A DNA stretch of 64,000 nt, from positions 27,817,079 to 27,881,078 of the forward strand of contig CM049307.1 in NCBI GenBank assembly GCA_026874595.1, read 5' to 3'. Source of the stretch: Sipunculus nudus. Its lineage: Eukaryota; Annelida; Sipuncula; Golfingiida; Sipunculidae. Positions within the stretch are counted from its first letter, which is position 1, and each line of letters starts with the position of its first letter. The notes beneath the pieces are model-generated. The model saw only the letters and a list, made by a program, of their open reading frames with translations, was not told the DNA's origin and searched no databases. This document shows, in pieces, positions 11,696 to 21,492 of this stretch. Position numbers and translations under genes: made by a program.

Positions 11696-12731
11696 TTTTT
11701 AACTCAGCTGACTGTAAGTCATCTGAGCAATAGTCGTGGGCCATTGTCCGTCGTCCGTCGGTCTGTCCATCCGTCCATCATGTGGCATGTTTTGAAACCG
11801 TATGACCTATAGTCCAAAATTCAGCATAATGTTAGATGTCCCCAAGATCTCCTACCAAGCCGAAAAACTGGGTCTTTGAAACTTCTTTCCTTTGAGAAAT
11901 TAAGGAAAACCTCAATTTTTTATTAACAAGGCCTACAGGCCTAATGCGAACCTGTGCAAAGTTTGGGAGTATGAATGGAGGTATATTTTTAAAATTTAAT
12001 ATTGATCCTTTAGGTCCTGCATATCTACCTTAGTCATTATGATTTCAGCAAAATGGACATTTCGGACCTGCAAGTTTCAGACTAGGATATTTTAAAACTA
12101 GAATATGGGTAGTTGACAAGCCACTCTGTGTATCCGCAGATTTTAGAGTGGGACAGGTGAAGTGAGGTATGGATTAAGTGGCAAGGGGAATAGAGTGAGG
12201 TGTGTTGCATATTAGCATGGATGTCTGCAGCGTAAACGTGAATGTAGATGGTGCCACCTGTCATAAAATCGAGAAAATTGTCCAGGATATATAAACCTGC
12301 AAAATTTCAGGTGGATAAGTCAAACCACTGCTGAGATATGAGTGATTTTATCCCAAGACAGATGAATAGATTAATGCTGTGCATAAATGGTTGCAGGTGG
12401 CACCACCAGTTTGCCTATGATGAAGAACTATGTGAAATCTATACACATGCAAAACTTTGGCCAAATCGGTTAAACAGTTCCCGAGATATGAGCTTGGATT
12501 TCTGCAGAGTAAAAGTGAATGTAGGTGCGACCTTACCCATTAAGCCTGCAGAGCACTCACCATGGGTGGGGGTCGACCGTGAAAAACCTCACCGCCTCAG
12601 CTGAGGATAGAACTCACGATCTCCCGGCTTTGAGTCCTGCGCTCTATCCCTGAGCCACAGAAGCAGGTTTTTTTGCAGTTACTAATATTTTCCTAAATTC
12701 AGCTGAGCGATGTGACCCATGGGGTCCCTTG
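11696..12731 (-). mobile_element. Antisense copy of the CAAGGG/CAGCTGAG element, nested
   Basis: Read on the minus strand it starts CAAGGGACCCCATGGGTCAC at 12731 and ends ...CAGCTGAGTTAAAAA at 11696, with the shared right-end block (GGTAGGAGATCTTGGGGACA) before it. The core contains a tRNA-derived SINE and the TGTAGATGGTGCCACCTGTC module. Compared with uninterrupted copies at 44366-44385 and 50652-50671, it sits between AGCTTTTACA and TTTTGTGTTAAG without an obvious target duplication beyond a T run. Confidence 0.8.
12545..12670 (-). mobile_element. tRNA-derived SINE fragment
   Basis: On the minus strand a tRNA-like head is visible: an A-box-like GTGGCTCAGGGATAGAGC, then GGACTCAAAGCCGGGAG, then a degenerate B box GTGAGTTCTATCC. 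It is followed by non-tRNA sequence (GGCGGTGAGGTTTTTCACGG). The head does not fold into a convincing functional tRNA, and it lies inside the nested antisense element, so it is best read as a SINE head or tRNA pseudogene. Confidence 0.6.
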
Positions 12732-12935
12732 TTTTGTGTTAAGTGACCAAATATTTTTCCTGATTTTGTACAAATTGCAATATGTTTGGCCCATAATTTT
12801 TATAAATTATATAATACAGACCTAATTTCTGGCATGTACATAGGAACTATATAGAGGAATAACTATTGTAAATATATATGAGGAAAAACAGATGAGTGGT
12901 TTTGATATTAGGCAGTCCTAAAGTGTGAAAATAGG

Positions 12936-13429
12936 TTTTTTTTTTTTTTTTTTTTTTATTAATAACCTTTATTATCTTCTTCACAATACAGTGATACATT
13001 TGTACAATCATATAAGATTTCATATGGAAGGTACATCACATTCAAGATCTATGGTGCAATTCCTGTTCAAAAAGGTATATCGGGTTTGTTAAATTACCAT
13101 ATTTGTACTTGCTGATACATTTTTTTGCTATCAAAATATATTCATTAATAATGTCTATGTCATGTTGTGTAAGTGTTTCTGTGCTCGGCCCACACCCCTT
13201 TTTCTGCACTATCTCATCAAATGATAAAATCTGTCCGTTTTGGAATATATCTTCCATGTAGATAATATTTGCTTTTATCCAGTCTCTGAAGAACAGAACC
13301 AATTTTTTATATGTAAATGCCTCATTATTCCATATAATGGAATATATGATATAATATATTAAACACATGGCTAACGTATAATAAAACTAGTACAATGGGA
13401 GAAAATACATATAGATCGAGGGTTATATG
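12936..13429 (-). pseudogene. 5'-truncated LINE with partial ORF2 C-terminus and poly(A) tail
   Basis: On the minus strand an open frame (13368-13042, 108 aa, including RDWIKANIIYMEDIF and a final FEQELHHRS) resembles the C-terminal tail that follows the reverse transcriptase in non-LTR retrotransposons. The family call is by style, not by search. About 85 bp downstream lies an A tract (22 T at 12936-12957 on the plus strand). The insertion is flanked by a 14-bp direct repeat GAAAATAGGTTTTT at 12927-12940 and 13430-13443, as expected for target-primed reverse transcription. Only about 490 bp remain, so it is a dead 5' truncation. Confidence 0.75.
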
Positions 13430-13655
13430 GAAAATAGGTTTTTAATAAAACAAATTTCTCAAAGGAACGAAGTAGCAAAGACCCAGTTTTCGGCTTGGTA
13501 GGAGATCTTGGGGACATCTAACATTATGCCGAATTTTGGATTACTAGGTCTTACGGTTTCAAAACGTGCCACATCTACGGACGGATGGACAACGGACAAT
13601 GGACCACGACTATAGGTCAGCTGAATTATAGTCAGCTGAGCTAAAAATGACACCA

Positions 13656-14522
13656 CCAGGGTCTATTTAAGTTCAGAATAAGAATATTTTATTCACTTGT
13701 AAATCAATCATTACACTGACGAAAATATACATGGATGAGTAAGACTAAAATTTGAATGATGGTATTCAACTAATTGAAAGAATCACTTTATCTAACTACT
13801 TGCTTGGGGAATTTTATAGGTTTTAGGCAGTCCCAGGTACATAGCAGAAAGTCCTTACAATTATGATACATAAAGATCAGTTTCGCACCTCATACTGATA
13901 TTGTGATATATCATGATAAATTTTAAATTATTCTATTTGTATCAAAAACTCATTTTGTCCCAACACTATATGATATACATCATATGATCATTATCTGGAG
14001 GTTAAATGAATTAGATGACTGCATGTTTTTGAGAAGACTAAGTACTCGTTTTATCTCCGAGGGATATGTAGTTATCCTATAATTGTGTTTTGGGAAATAA
14101 GGACCATATTGTAGAGAAGATAAATGAGACATGGTCAGTAAATGGTTACATATATCATGCATTAAAAGACTGTTAGCTGTATAATCATGTCAGAGACATC
14201 AATCAGCAATCCTGGTGTGTTTTTCCTTAAACCCTGGGACCCTAATTTTCAACATATGGACCTTAATTATGGTAAGCCAGGCTTCCTGCAATGCTCTAAT
14301 TAGGGTTCGTTAAAGAAAAGGAAGCCTGGGGAGGGGGTACATGGTCCCTCAGACTACTACCACATCACCATGCAGAGAGGGTCTTCAAGTACATCACATC
14401 ATTTACTGGTGAACTCCAGTTTTTATGCTGTTACCCCCACTGATAAAATTTGATGGAGGTCGTGTTGTCACCTGTAGCTGCATGATTGTTTGTCTGCTAT
14501 TTCTCTGTATAAGATATCTAAA
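13656..14522. other. AT-rich spacer
   Basis: No exon or repeat identified. A chance minus open frame (13980-14162) lacks context. Confidence 0.35.
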
Positions 14523-16095
14523 CTAGGGACCCATGGGTCTCTACACTCCACTGAATTTGCCTATAAGGAAATTTTTATGAGCTTTTTCAAAATGTGTGTC
14601 CTGTGACCTTAAAGCTTGACCTTGTAACCAAAAAATCTGAGAACTTACCATCCTTGAAGTTACAGTATTTTGACTATAATAACAATCTTTAAAAAAAAGT
14701 GGGTCCAGAGACATTGGCCTCTCTCATGGCAACTTAAAGTTGTGCAGATTTCTTCCACTTTGGGCAAGTAAGCCATGTGTGGCAGATGGAAGGTATGGGA
14801 TATAAGTTTGATTCAAAATGCTCAAACAATCTTTTTTAAAAATGTGGGTCGTGTGACCTTTACCTCTGACCTTGGAACCCCAAAATAAAAACAGTTCTTA
14901 CTTTTGTGGTGAATCATCAATAAATCAAATTTGAAGGCAATCTATCTTTTCAAACCAGAGTTATCATCCATAAACTAATTTGTGAATGGATGGGCCCAGT
15001 GACCTTGACCTTTGAACCTGTGACCCCAAAATCAACAAGAATCTTCCCCTATTGACAAATGTGCAATATTTGGAAGATGGAAGGTTTGTGATGAAAAGTT
15101 TGGATTAAAATGCATGCCCCATATTCTTTTCAAAGAAATGGGTCCTGCGACCTTGCCTTTGACCTCATGACCCCAAAATCAAAAGGATTATTACTTTAGG
15201 GGAAGGCCATATATACGTTAAGTTTGAAACCAATATATATATGTCAAATCAAACTTGAGTTATCATCAAGAAACTAATTTGTGGACAGATGGCCCCTGTG
15301 ACTTTGACCTTTGACTTGTGACCCCAACATCAAACAGGTTCTTTCCCTGTTGGCAGGTCAGCAGAATGTGCAAGATGGAAAGTTTGGGATAAAAAGTTAG
15401 GCTTAAAATGCATGCACAGTCTTTATAAATTAGTGCATCCTGTGACCTTGACCTTTGACCTGATGACCCCAAAATCATTTAATTTCTGCTTTAATGGTGG
15501 GCCATACATTATCAAGTTTGAAATTTCATATGTCAATCAAAACTGGATTTATCATCTGTAACAATTTTGTGGATGGACGGACGGACAGACAAACGGACAG
15601 ATGAACAGCTAAACAGATAGACTAACAGAGTGATTACTATAATGCATCCACTTATGATCAATAAACACACATGGTTTCTGGACACTAAATGAAACCACAG
15701 CTGAGAAACTGACATAATTTTATGTTGTAAAAACTAGAAATATACAGGCCATACCACCAGTTTTCTAGACTTGACAAAACTCGTTATGGTCAATATTCAA
15801 AACAAGATTCATGACAATCCATGCATTAATCATCAAGATACTGGAGGTTTGTATCAAATTTTTAAATATTCTGGGGGTACTTACAAGCCCCATAGCTAGG
15901 AGGATGTTATTCACAGTGACTTAATTTCAGGTTTCCAAGGAGATTTTTTATTGCCCTCCTTGGATATCTACTTGAAGCTTCTAGGGCCAGCGGATAGATT
16001 TGGTCCTTGCTAATGGCCGGCTTGATGCTCGGATGGCCAGACAGAGAACAGACAAAGTGCCTTACCTATACCTCAGTTCACTTTTAGTTATGCTC
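14523..16095 (+). mobile_element. CAAGGG/CAGCTGAG family copy with nuclear-receptor-like tandem modules
   Basis: It starts CTAGGGACCCATGGGTCTC and ends in a decayed CTATACCTCAGTTCACTTTTAG, comparable with the cleaner end at 25231-25267. Between 14597 and 15470 modules of about 150 bp each contain TGTGACCTTGACCTTTGACC-like tracts followed by GACCCCAAAATCA. A GGACGGACGGACAGACAAACGG tract at 15573 follows, and a second type of module with ACCACCAGTTTTC and TTCTGGGGGTACTTACAAGC precedes the end. No coding capacity is evident; short open frames here are repeat by-products. Confidence 0.8.
15442..15470 (-). promoter_or_regulatory. Overlapping nuclear-receptor-type half sites (ERRE/SF-1-like and DR1-like)
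   Basis: TGACCTTGA at 15443-15451 is the complement of TCAAGGTCA, the consensus site of ERR and NR5A receptors. TGACCTTTGACCT at 15449-15461 is a perfect DR1 (two AGGTCA half sites, one-base spacer), the type bound by HNF4 or RXR heterodimers. Near copies lie at 14999, 15146 and 15298. The match is seen directly; binding in the organism is unproven, and the sites are part of a transposable element. Confidence 0.45.
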
Positions 16096-16977
16096 TTTAC
16101 ACAGTGCTTTACCTATAGGGCTACTACCTATATTGTAAGTGCTGTTTGTTTTGATCTTGAATCACTACACCAGAGGGGAGCACTGTATTTTAGTCCAATC
16201 AGATGAGACCCTGTGCTGGAAGACACAACCTCTATGATTGGCTGAAATGGTCACATGATTAATAAATAGCAAATATAAATGTTGTTGGCAAAATCTTTTA
16301 AGGGGTTGAAGAGGCCACTGTGTATGAGCTAGACCACAAACTGATTCCATAAATATTTATGGTCCTCTTGACTGCAAGTAAACATTGCCAGATATGTGAC
16401 ACACAACTGATGTGACAAGGAATCTACACAATTATACGGATGTGTTGCTAGCAAAATGGTTTACCAGCCAAGTGAGGAATGAATGGAGTTAATGTTGTTC
16501 ATTTTGTTTTGAGTGACAGCTTATCACCCTGGCAACCATTTGAACAGGCCACAGGCTCAGGGAGAATGGCCCTACATGTGGTTTGCACAGGCCCCCCTCG
16601 TGCACATAGGATGCCCACCTGGTGAGCTGTAATTCAAAGGAACAGTAACAACATAGGCTCAATGCACACCTCACTGGCTTGTTTCAGTTTTGCAGACAAC
16701 AGATACATGGCTATGCTAACATAGTCTTAATGTCATTATCGAATCGGTTAATGATGTGAGAATGCAGAGGGAGCAATTAAAATTTGACTGTTCTTTACTT
16801 AGTGTAACCATAAAACTGTCATCAAGCAGCGCTTGAAGGGCAGCTATGGGCGGAGCCAGGATGCCTGGCGAGTGTTTGTTAATTGGCATCTGGTTGGTTG
16901 CTAGTCACATCATACACACTTTTTTCAGCAGACAACAACCTACCACCTGGTGTCTATGTGTATCATAAATAGTAGGG
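16096..16977. other. Spacer, no gene recognised
   Basis: Mixed-composition sequence with short open frames on both strands but no consistent splice model. An acceptor-like tract ACACTTTTTTCAG (16918-16930) precedes an open stretch without a good donor. Confidence 0.35.
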
Positions 16978-17160
16978 CCCTGCGCGGGCTGAAAAATTGA
17001 ACCCGCACCCGCCCCGCATCATGCCCTGTCAGCCCACAGCCCGCCCCGCAATAAAAAAAAATAAATTCAGCCCACCCCGCTCCGCAGCTACTATGATTCT
17101 TTCAGCCCGCACCCGCCCCCGCCCCGTGTTTTTTAAGTTTCTGGCCTGCAGTCCAGCCCA
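16978..17160. repeat. CCCGCCCCGC-rich element fragment
   Basis: An abrupt island of GC-rich repeats (AGGGCCCTGCGCGGGCTG at the left edge, then repeated CCCGCACCCGCCCCGC separated by short A/T stretches) stands in AT-rich DNA. The left edge resembles the termini of some hAT-type MITEs, but no matching inverted right end was seen, so it is probably a fragment. Confidence 0.6.
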
Positions 17161-19416
17161 CAAAATAATGAAAAATAGTTTTCGGATCCAAAGGTTTACA
17201 TATCAAAATATTTTACAGCACATGTGTAAGACACGCTTATTATTAATATATATATAATGTTTGCTGATTGGAATGAAAAATTTATTTGAATACGTTTTTG
17301 CAATAATTCAAACCATAATTCATGAAATATTTTTAAAGACATGTTTGATTGGTTAAATGGATTTAATTTATAGATAATAATTTAACACACCCTAAATATG
17401 TTTCATATTTTATAGGGGTAATAAACAAACCTTTGGTTTATTGTGTCTGTTTCTACTTAAATATATAAAAAAGTAATGAAAAAAATTATACTTCTTCAAA
17501 GTATTTGTACCCAAAGTGACCCTTTAGAATAGTATTGGCTAATCACAAGCCATCAAACTAACGAGATGTGTTGCTGGTTATATTTTTATAGTCATAATCT
17601 GCTAATTAGCTGAAACAGACTAATCAGGTCAAGGGAGTAAAGGGGTAATCTGACTGAAGTGGCTTTCGGTTCAGGATGTTCATTGTGATCTGGACATGGC
17701 CAGAGCCTTGTTTCTTACAGCAATCATCAACACATTATGCTGTGACCAAACAGGGATTTGACCAGCCAGTGTCAAACCAGGCAGCAGGAAAATCAGTTGC
17801 TTCTTTAGAAGTGCAAGATTTAGCTGCCTTTGGAGCGTAACTTTTAGTCAGTTGACCTTAAGGTTGTGGAACCTATTGTACAAATCTGTTGTAACAGGTT
17901 CTAAAATGAATTTACATTCGGCCCATGCACTGTAATGTCAATCCAGCAGAATGATATCAGAGAATATGATGGTCTATCTATGGACTAGTTTGGACTGCTC
18001 CTTGTTTTGGATCTGTCACCTGCAAAATCAGACATCCAGTGACAACGCCTTGTTATGGTAAACAGACACACATGGACCGTGTTTACTCACATGCAGATCC
18101 ATAACAAGGCTGAAGGGGAGGTACTGAGACCATGAGCTGGGATGGTTTTCGTGGAAACATTTGTATAAAGCAAAACTGAACTGATAGTATAATAAAGAAC
18201 AGGCATAATATTGCTCACAATCATGTCCCTTTAAGAAGAAAGTGTCACTAATGCCAGGCTCTGGTGGAGAAATCTGGCACTAAAGATGTGGTTTAGGCAG
18301 GAAGAAAATATTAAATCTTGGACATAATCTTGATGTTGTCAGAGGTATGAACTTTCAAAGTGCTCAGCAGTTTCTTGTGTCATATCATCAAGGCATTGTA
18401 GCTGCAACAGTTCTGCATACTTGGTCCATAATGTGCAGGTACAGTGCAGTCATTAAAGAGCTGAAGCCAACTATCCATGACTGACATTATGATGAATTTA
18501 GACCCATAATCAACTGATTGCTTAATCAATACAGGCTTCAACCATCATCTTGAAAATGGCCTTTCAGTGTATCCCCAAATCTTGAGAGCATACAAATACC
18601 TAACCAAGGTACATTAACAGTACATCTGCCTAGAGTTTGACAAAGTGGTTGGCAATATATCAACTTTGACCCTGCTCTGTCTAGTTATAATGTACAGTGT
18701 GTGACATAGTGTCAGTCAACTGGACAGATTCCATAATCTTATAACCACCAAAATATAAGACCTGCTAAGGTCAGCTGTCAGGAAATTAATAACTTGAACA
18801 GACCTGAGAAAAACAGGAAAACAATTAAGATTCACAACAGTTGGAGCAATGAGAAAACATAACCTACTCCAAAAATAAATAATACGGCATCCATGAAATG
18901 CAATTATTATCTTTTTCTAATATTAATTTATAATACTTTTTGCTGCTAACTTGGTATCTGTCAGGACTTATTAAGCATGAAGGATTTACTTAAGTTTTAA
19001 TATAGTTGCCAGAAATTATTATTTTTTTAAATTATTTTAAAAGAACAAATGTTGAGGTAATAAAGTTGGTGCTGTAACAATCAATTCTAGAACCACTGTT
19101 ACCTTTAGCAATCCATTTAATATCATGCCATGAAATATGAGTACTTTTATCTTAGTTTGTAAAAATGCCTCAAATGGAACACAAATTTCCATGGTTGAAT
19201 ATCAGCTCATACAGATCAGTCTCGCAGTTGTTTGTATGCATGATATTTGACTCACTAGGCTGATGATATCATATATTTTCCTTTCATGTTATACATATTT
19301 CATTAATTATCCATCAGTAAGATGAAACTTGTGGTGGAGTGAAACAAACAGAGATTTAAAAGTGTAATATATGGCACACTTACTTTACAGGTAGCTATAC
19401 CTTACTAGTGATGCTA
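17161..19416. other. Intergenic or intronic DNA
   Basis: AT-rich at first, then a moderately GC-richer stretch at 17630-18130 with no coherent exon. No repeats recognised. Confidence 0.35.
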
Positions 19417-19461
19417 CTATAAAGAAAAAACTTGTGGAGCATTAATGACACTTTTACATTT

Positions 19462-19627
19462 TCTTTCCAGCACCTCGCCATTAGCAACACAACCCCTGGC
19501 CATTTTACAGTCCAATTTTCTGCAAACGAGATCACTGATCAACCGGCCTGAATCACTCTGGGCATCAGTCTCATTACATGTACTGACAACCAATCTGCAA
19601 CCTCTTGAGTGAGTGGATAAAAAAGGT
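19462..19627 (-). CDS. Possible isolated exon, Cys-containing, unidentified
   Basis: A minus-strand open frame is preceded by a pyrimidine-rich acceptor (TTTTTTTATCCACTCACTCAAG) and could end at donor AAAT|GTAAAA (19461). The peptide begins GCRLVVSTCNETDAQSDSG and has spaced cysteines. Codon choice looks protein-like, but the phases (enters needing one base, leaves with one) do not fit between the exons at 36951 and 5981. The plus strand competes here: TTTTACATTTTCTTTCCAG (ending 19470) is an excellent acceptor followed by 26 open codons to a TGA. Either or neither may be real. Confidence 0.25.
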
Positions 19628-19797
19628 GATATTTTCTGTTTTGCACTGCCTGCTTGGCAAGAGTTGTGTAAGAATACTTTCAGCAAGACTACCTGAAAAG
19701 TTTAATATCTATGACACACACTCCAATAATGCAAACACAATTACACAATGAAAGTCGTTTATGAATAAAATGGACCAGAGGCAAGGGCCATAGAGAT

Positions 19798-20241
19798 TCA
19801 TTTGTTCAAAAAGTTTGGAACCTTTAAATAACAGAGAAAATCATACACCCAAAACATGGAGTGTGATATAACAAGGTACAGTGTGGTCAAAACTGCCTCT
19901 TGAATGTAGAATATCAAGACAACAAACTGAGTTATCAAGTCAATTCTTGATATACATTCAGATTTACATACTATATAGAAACACTGAGCCATTGAGCAAG
20001 AGCCTTTTAATGTAGGCACAATATAGTTTGTGAGGAAAGTGATACATCCGTAAGGTGGAAAGTCCATCCAGAAAAACATGCTGAAAGGAAAACTTTTGCA
20101 AATACCTGTACAAAGTGACCTTAAATTTACATGAGAGGCCTTTATATAGGTGTCAATTAAGTCAATCTCAAGGGTTGAGATCCAATCAGGCCATGGAATC
20201 TGACACAAGTATATAGTCTGACTGCTCATGGAGAGTGACAT
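19798..20241 (-). other. Unexplained 147-codon open frame
   Basis: This is one of the longest non-repetitive open frames in the window. The conceptual product is hydrophobic (FYIVCKSECISRIDLITQFV), with no motif I can name and no convincing splice or promoter context. In 64 kb of sequence read in six frames, a few such frames are expected by chance, so this is recorded rather than called as a gene. Confidence 0.12.
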
Positions 20242-20892
20242 GTGAGCAAGAGTTCTACTGTAGAAAATAAATACATGAAGTGATTTGAAAATGTATTTAA
20301 AATAGCGTCACATTGAACTTAAAAATCTGTCATCCTAAAAGGTTATTACAATGATAACTGATGCTTTTATTTTTTTCATCACAAAAATTTTAGCTAATAG
20401 GAGGTTGGAATTTCTTTGACTTGACTCACAAAGAAGGCTTGTGACACTCTTATTATTCTGATTTAATTCTGTTTATCGTGTCATCAGTAAAATTTGACTA
20501 AAAAGAAACACCATATGACACATGTTGAATCTAGGTAGAAGAAAAGATAAGATAGAAGTCCAACGGTTGCCACGTTTCCAGTTTTACCAATCCTATAAAT
20601 GTTTACAATGTTTTTTCATGTGTTGCATAAAATTGGGGCAGAAATGTTGCAGTGGTTATCCATTATAACATCCTTAAATTTCTATAAATAAAATGTTATA
20701 TAAAATGCATATCTATTCCATTTTGCAAATATTTATTGACAAAACCCTGTCAAATATCTTTACTTCCCATCAGTTGTTTACTTACACCATCTCATCATCT
20801 GTGTAATGCCAAGTAAAATGGCTGTCATGAAGACAGCTGTCCCAGTCCAAGGAACACCACACTATAATAATAATAGATGGCTGTATGCTTAC

Positions 20893-20933
20893 CCGGCGGG
20901 CAGCTGGCCAGTAGACAATCATGACAGGTTACT
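20893..20933 (-). CDS. Possible 41-nt Cys-rich micro-exon
   Basis: On the minus strand a fair acceptor (CATACATCATGCCTACAG) and a strong donor (CCGG|GTAAGC) bracket 41 nt encoding VTCHDCLLASCPPG. The CxxC...CPPG spacing recalls extracellular Cys-rich (GCC2/GCC3 or TNFR-like) repeats. The phases (one base in, one base out) do not fit the five-exon chain, so it would belong to another transcript or be a chance pairing of sites. Confidence 0.2.
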
Positions 20934-21254
20934 CTGTAGGCATGATGTATGTTCTTATTAAGCAAATGATTCTCAGGCAATGCACTTGTATATCCATTGA
21001 CATGTAAAATACCCCAAAGGAAATGAAAGAGAATGGATCTGCTCAACAATACAGTTTTATTATTTTTTTTTATTTAATACAAAAAAATATGACATTTGAA
21101 AAACTATATGACTGATGGGTCTAGAAGCTGAACAATACATTTATACATCAACAGACACGGGCAAAAAAGAGTAGTTACTTGTTTGTCAAGCTGGTGAACA
21201 ACATATTTGTATGAACAAAAGATTATGACATATAAAATACAATGACAAGGACCA

Positions 21255-21492
21255 AAACTTTAAACTTTATTTACTTAACACCAAATGTACAGATAGTTAT
21301 TATATCCAGTAATCAAGGCACTTTCTGACATTCTGCAGTGTCTGGAGGTGGAGGAAACCAGAGAACCCAGAGAAAACCACCAGCCCTGGATGGGCCACTC
21401 TCATAGCCATGCCGGGGATTGAACCTGAGTTGCCAGCGGAGAGAGCAGAGTGTTTTACCCCTGTTTGTCCAGGCCCCAATTGTTCATTCAAA
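21255..21492 (-). mobile_element. V-SINE-like SINE (tRNA head, GGTTTCCTCC core)
   Basis: On the minus strand the head has a B-box GGTTCAATCCCC and an A-box-like GGACAAACAGGGGTA. It is followed by a core GTTTTCTCTGGGTTCTCTGG then TTTCCTCCACCTCCAGACA, closely resembling the conserved central domain of V-SINEs, a superfamily known from vertebrates and molluscs. The tail (TACATTTGGTGTTAAGTAAA, then TAAAGTTTAAAG) looks LINE-derived. A 65-codon minus open frame across it is incidental. Confidence 0.75.

Larger units (their letters stand above)
11530..13655 (+). mobile_element. Dispersed element (CAAGGG/CAGCTGAG family), 3' half, host of two insertions
   Basis: The sequence at 11530-11695 matches 44200-44370, and after the first interruption 12732-13655 matches 44374-44816 (landmarks AGTGGTTTTGATATTAGGCA, TTCGGCTTGGTAGGAGATCT, AAAACGTGCCACATCTACGG and end GTCAGCTGAGCTAAAAA). 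The left end of this copy is not recognisable. It is interrupted by an antisense element at 11696-12731 and by a truncated LINE at 12936-13429. No protein of its own is visible, so it is non-autonomous. Confidence 0.8.
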
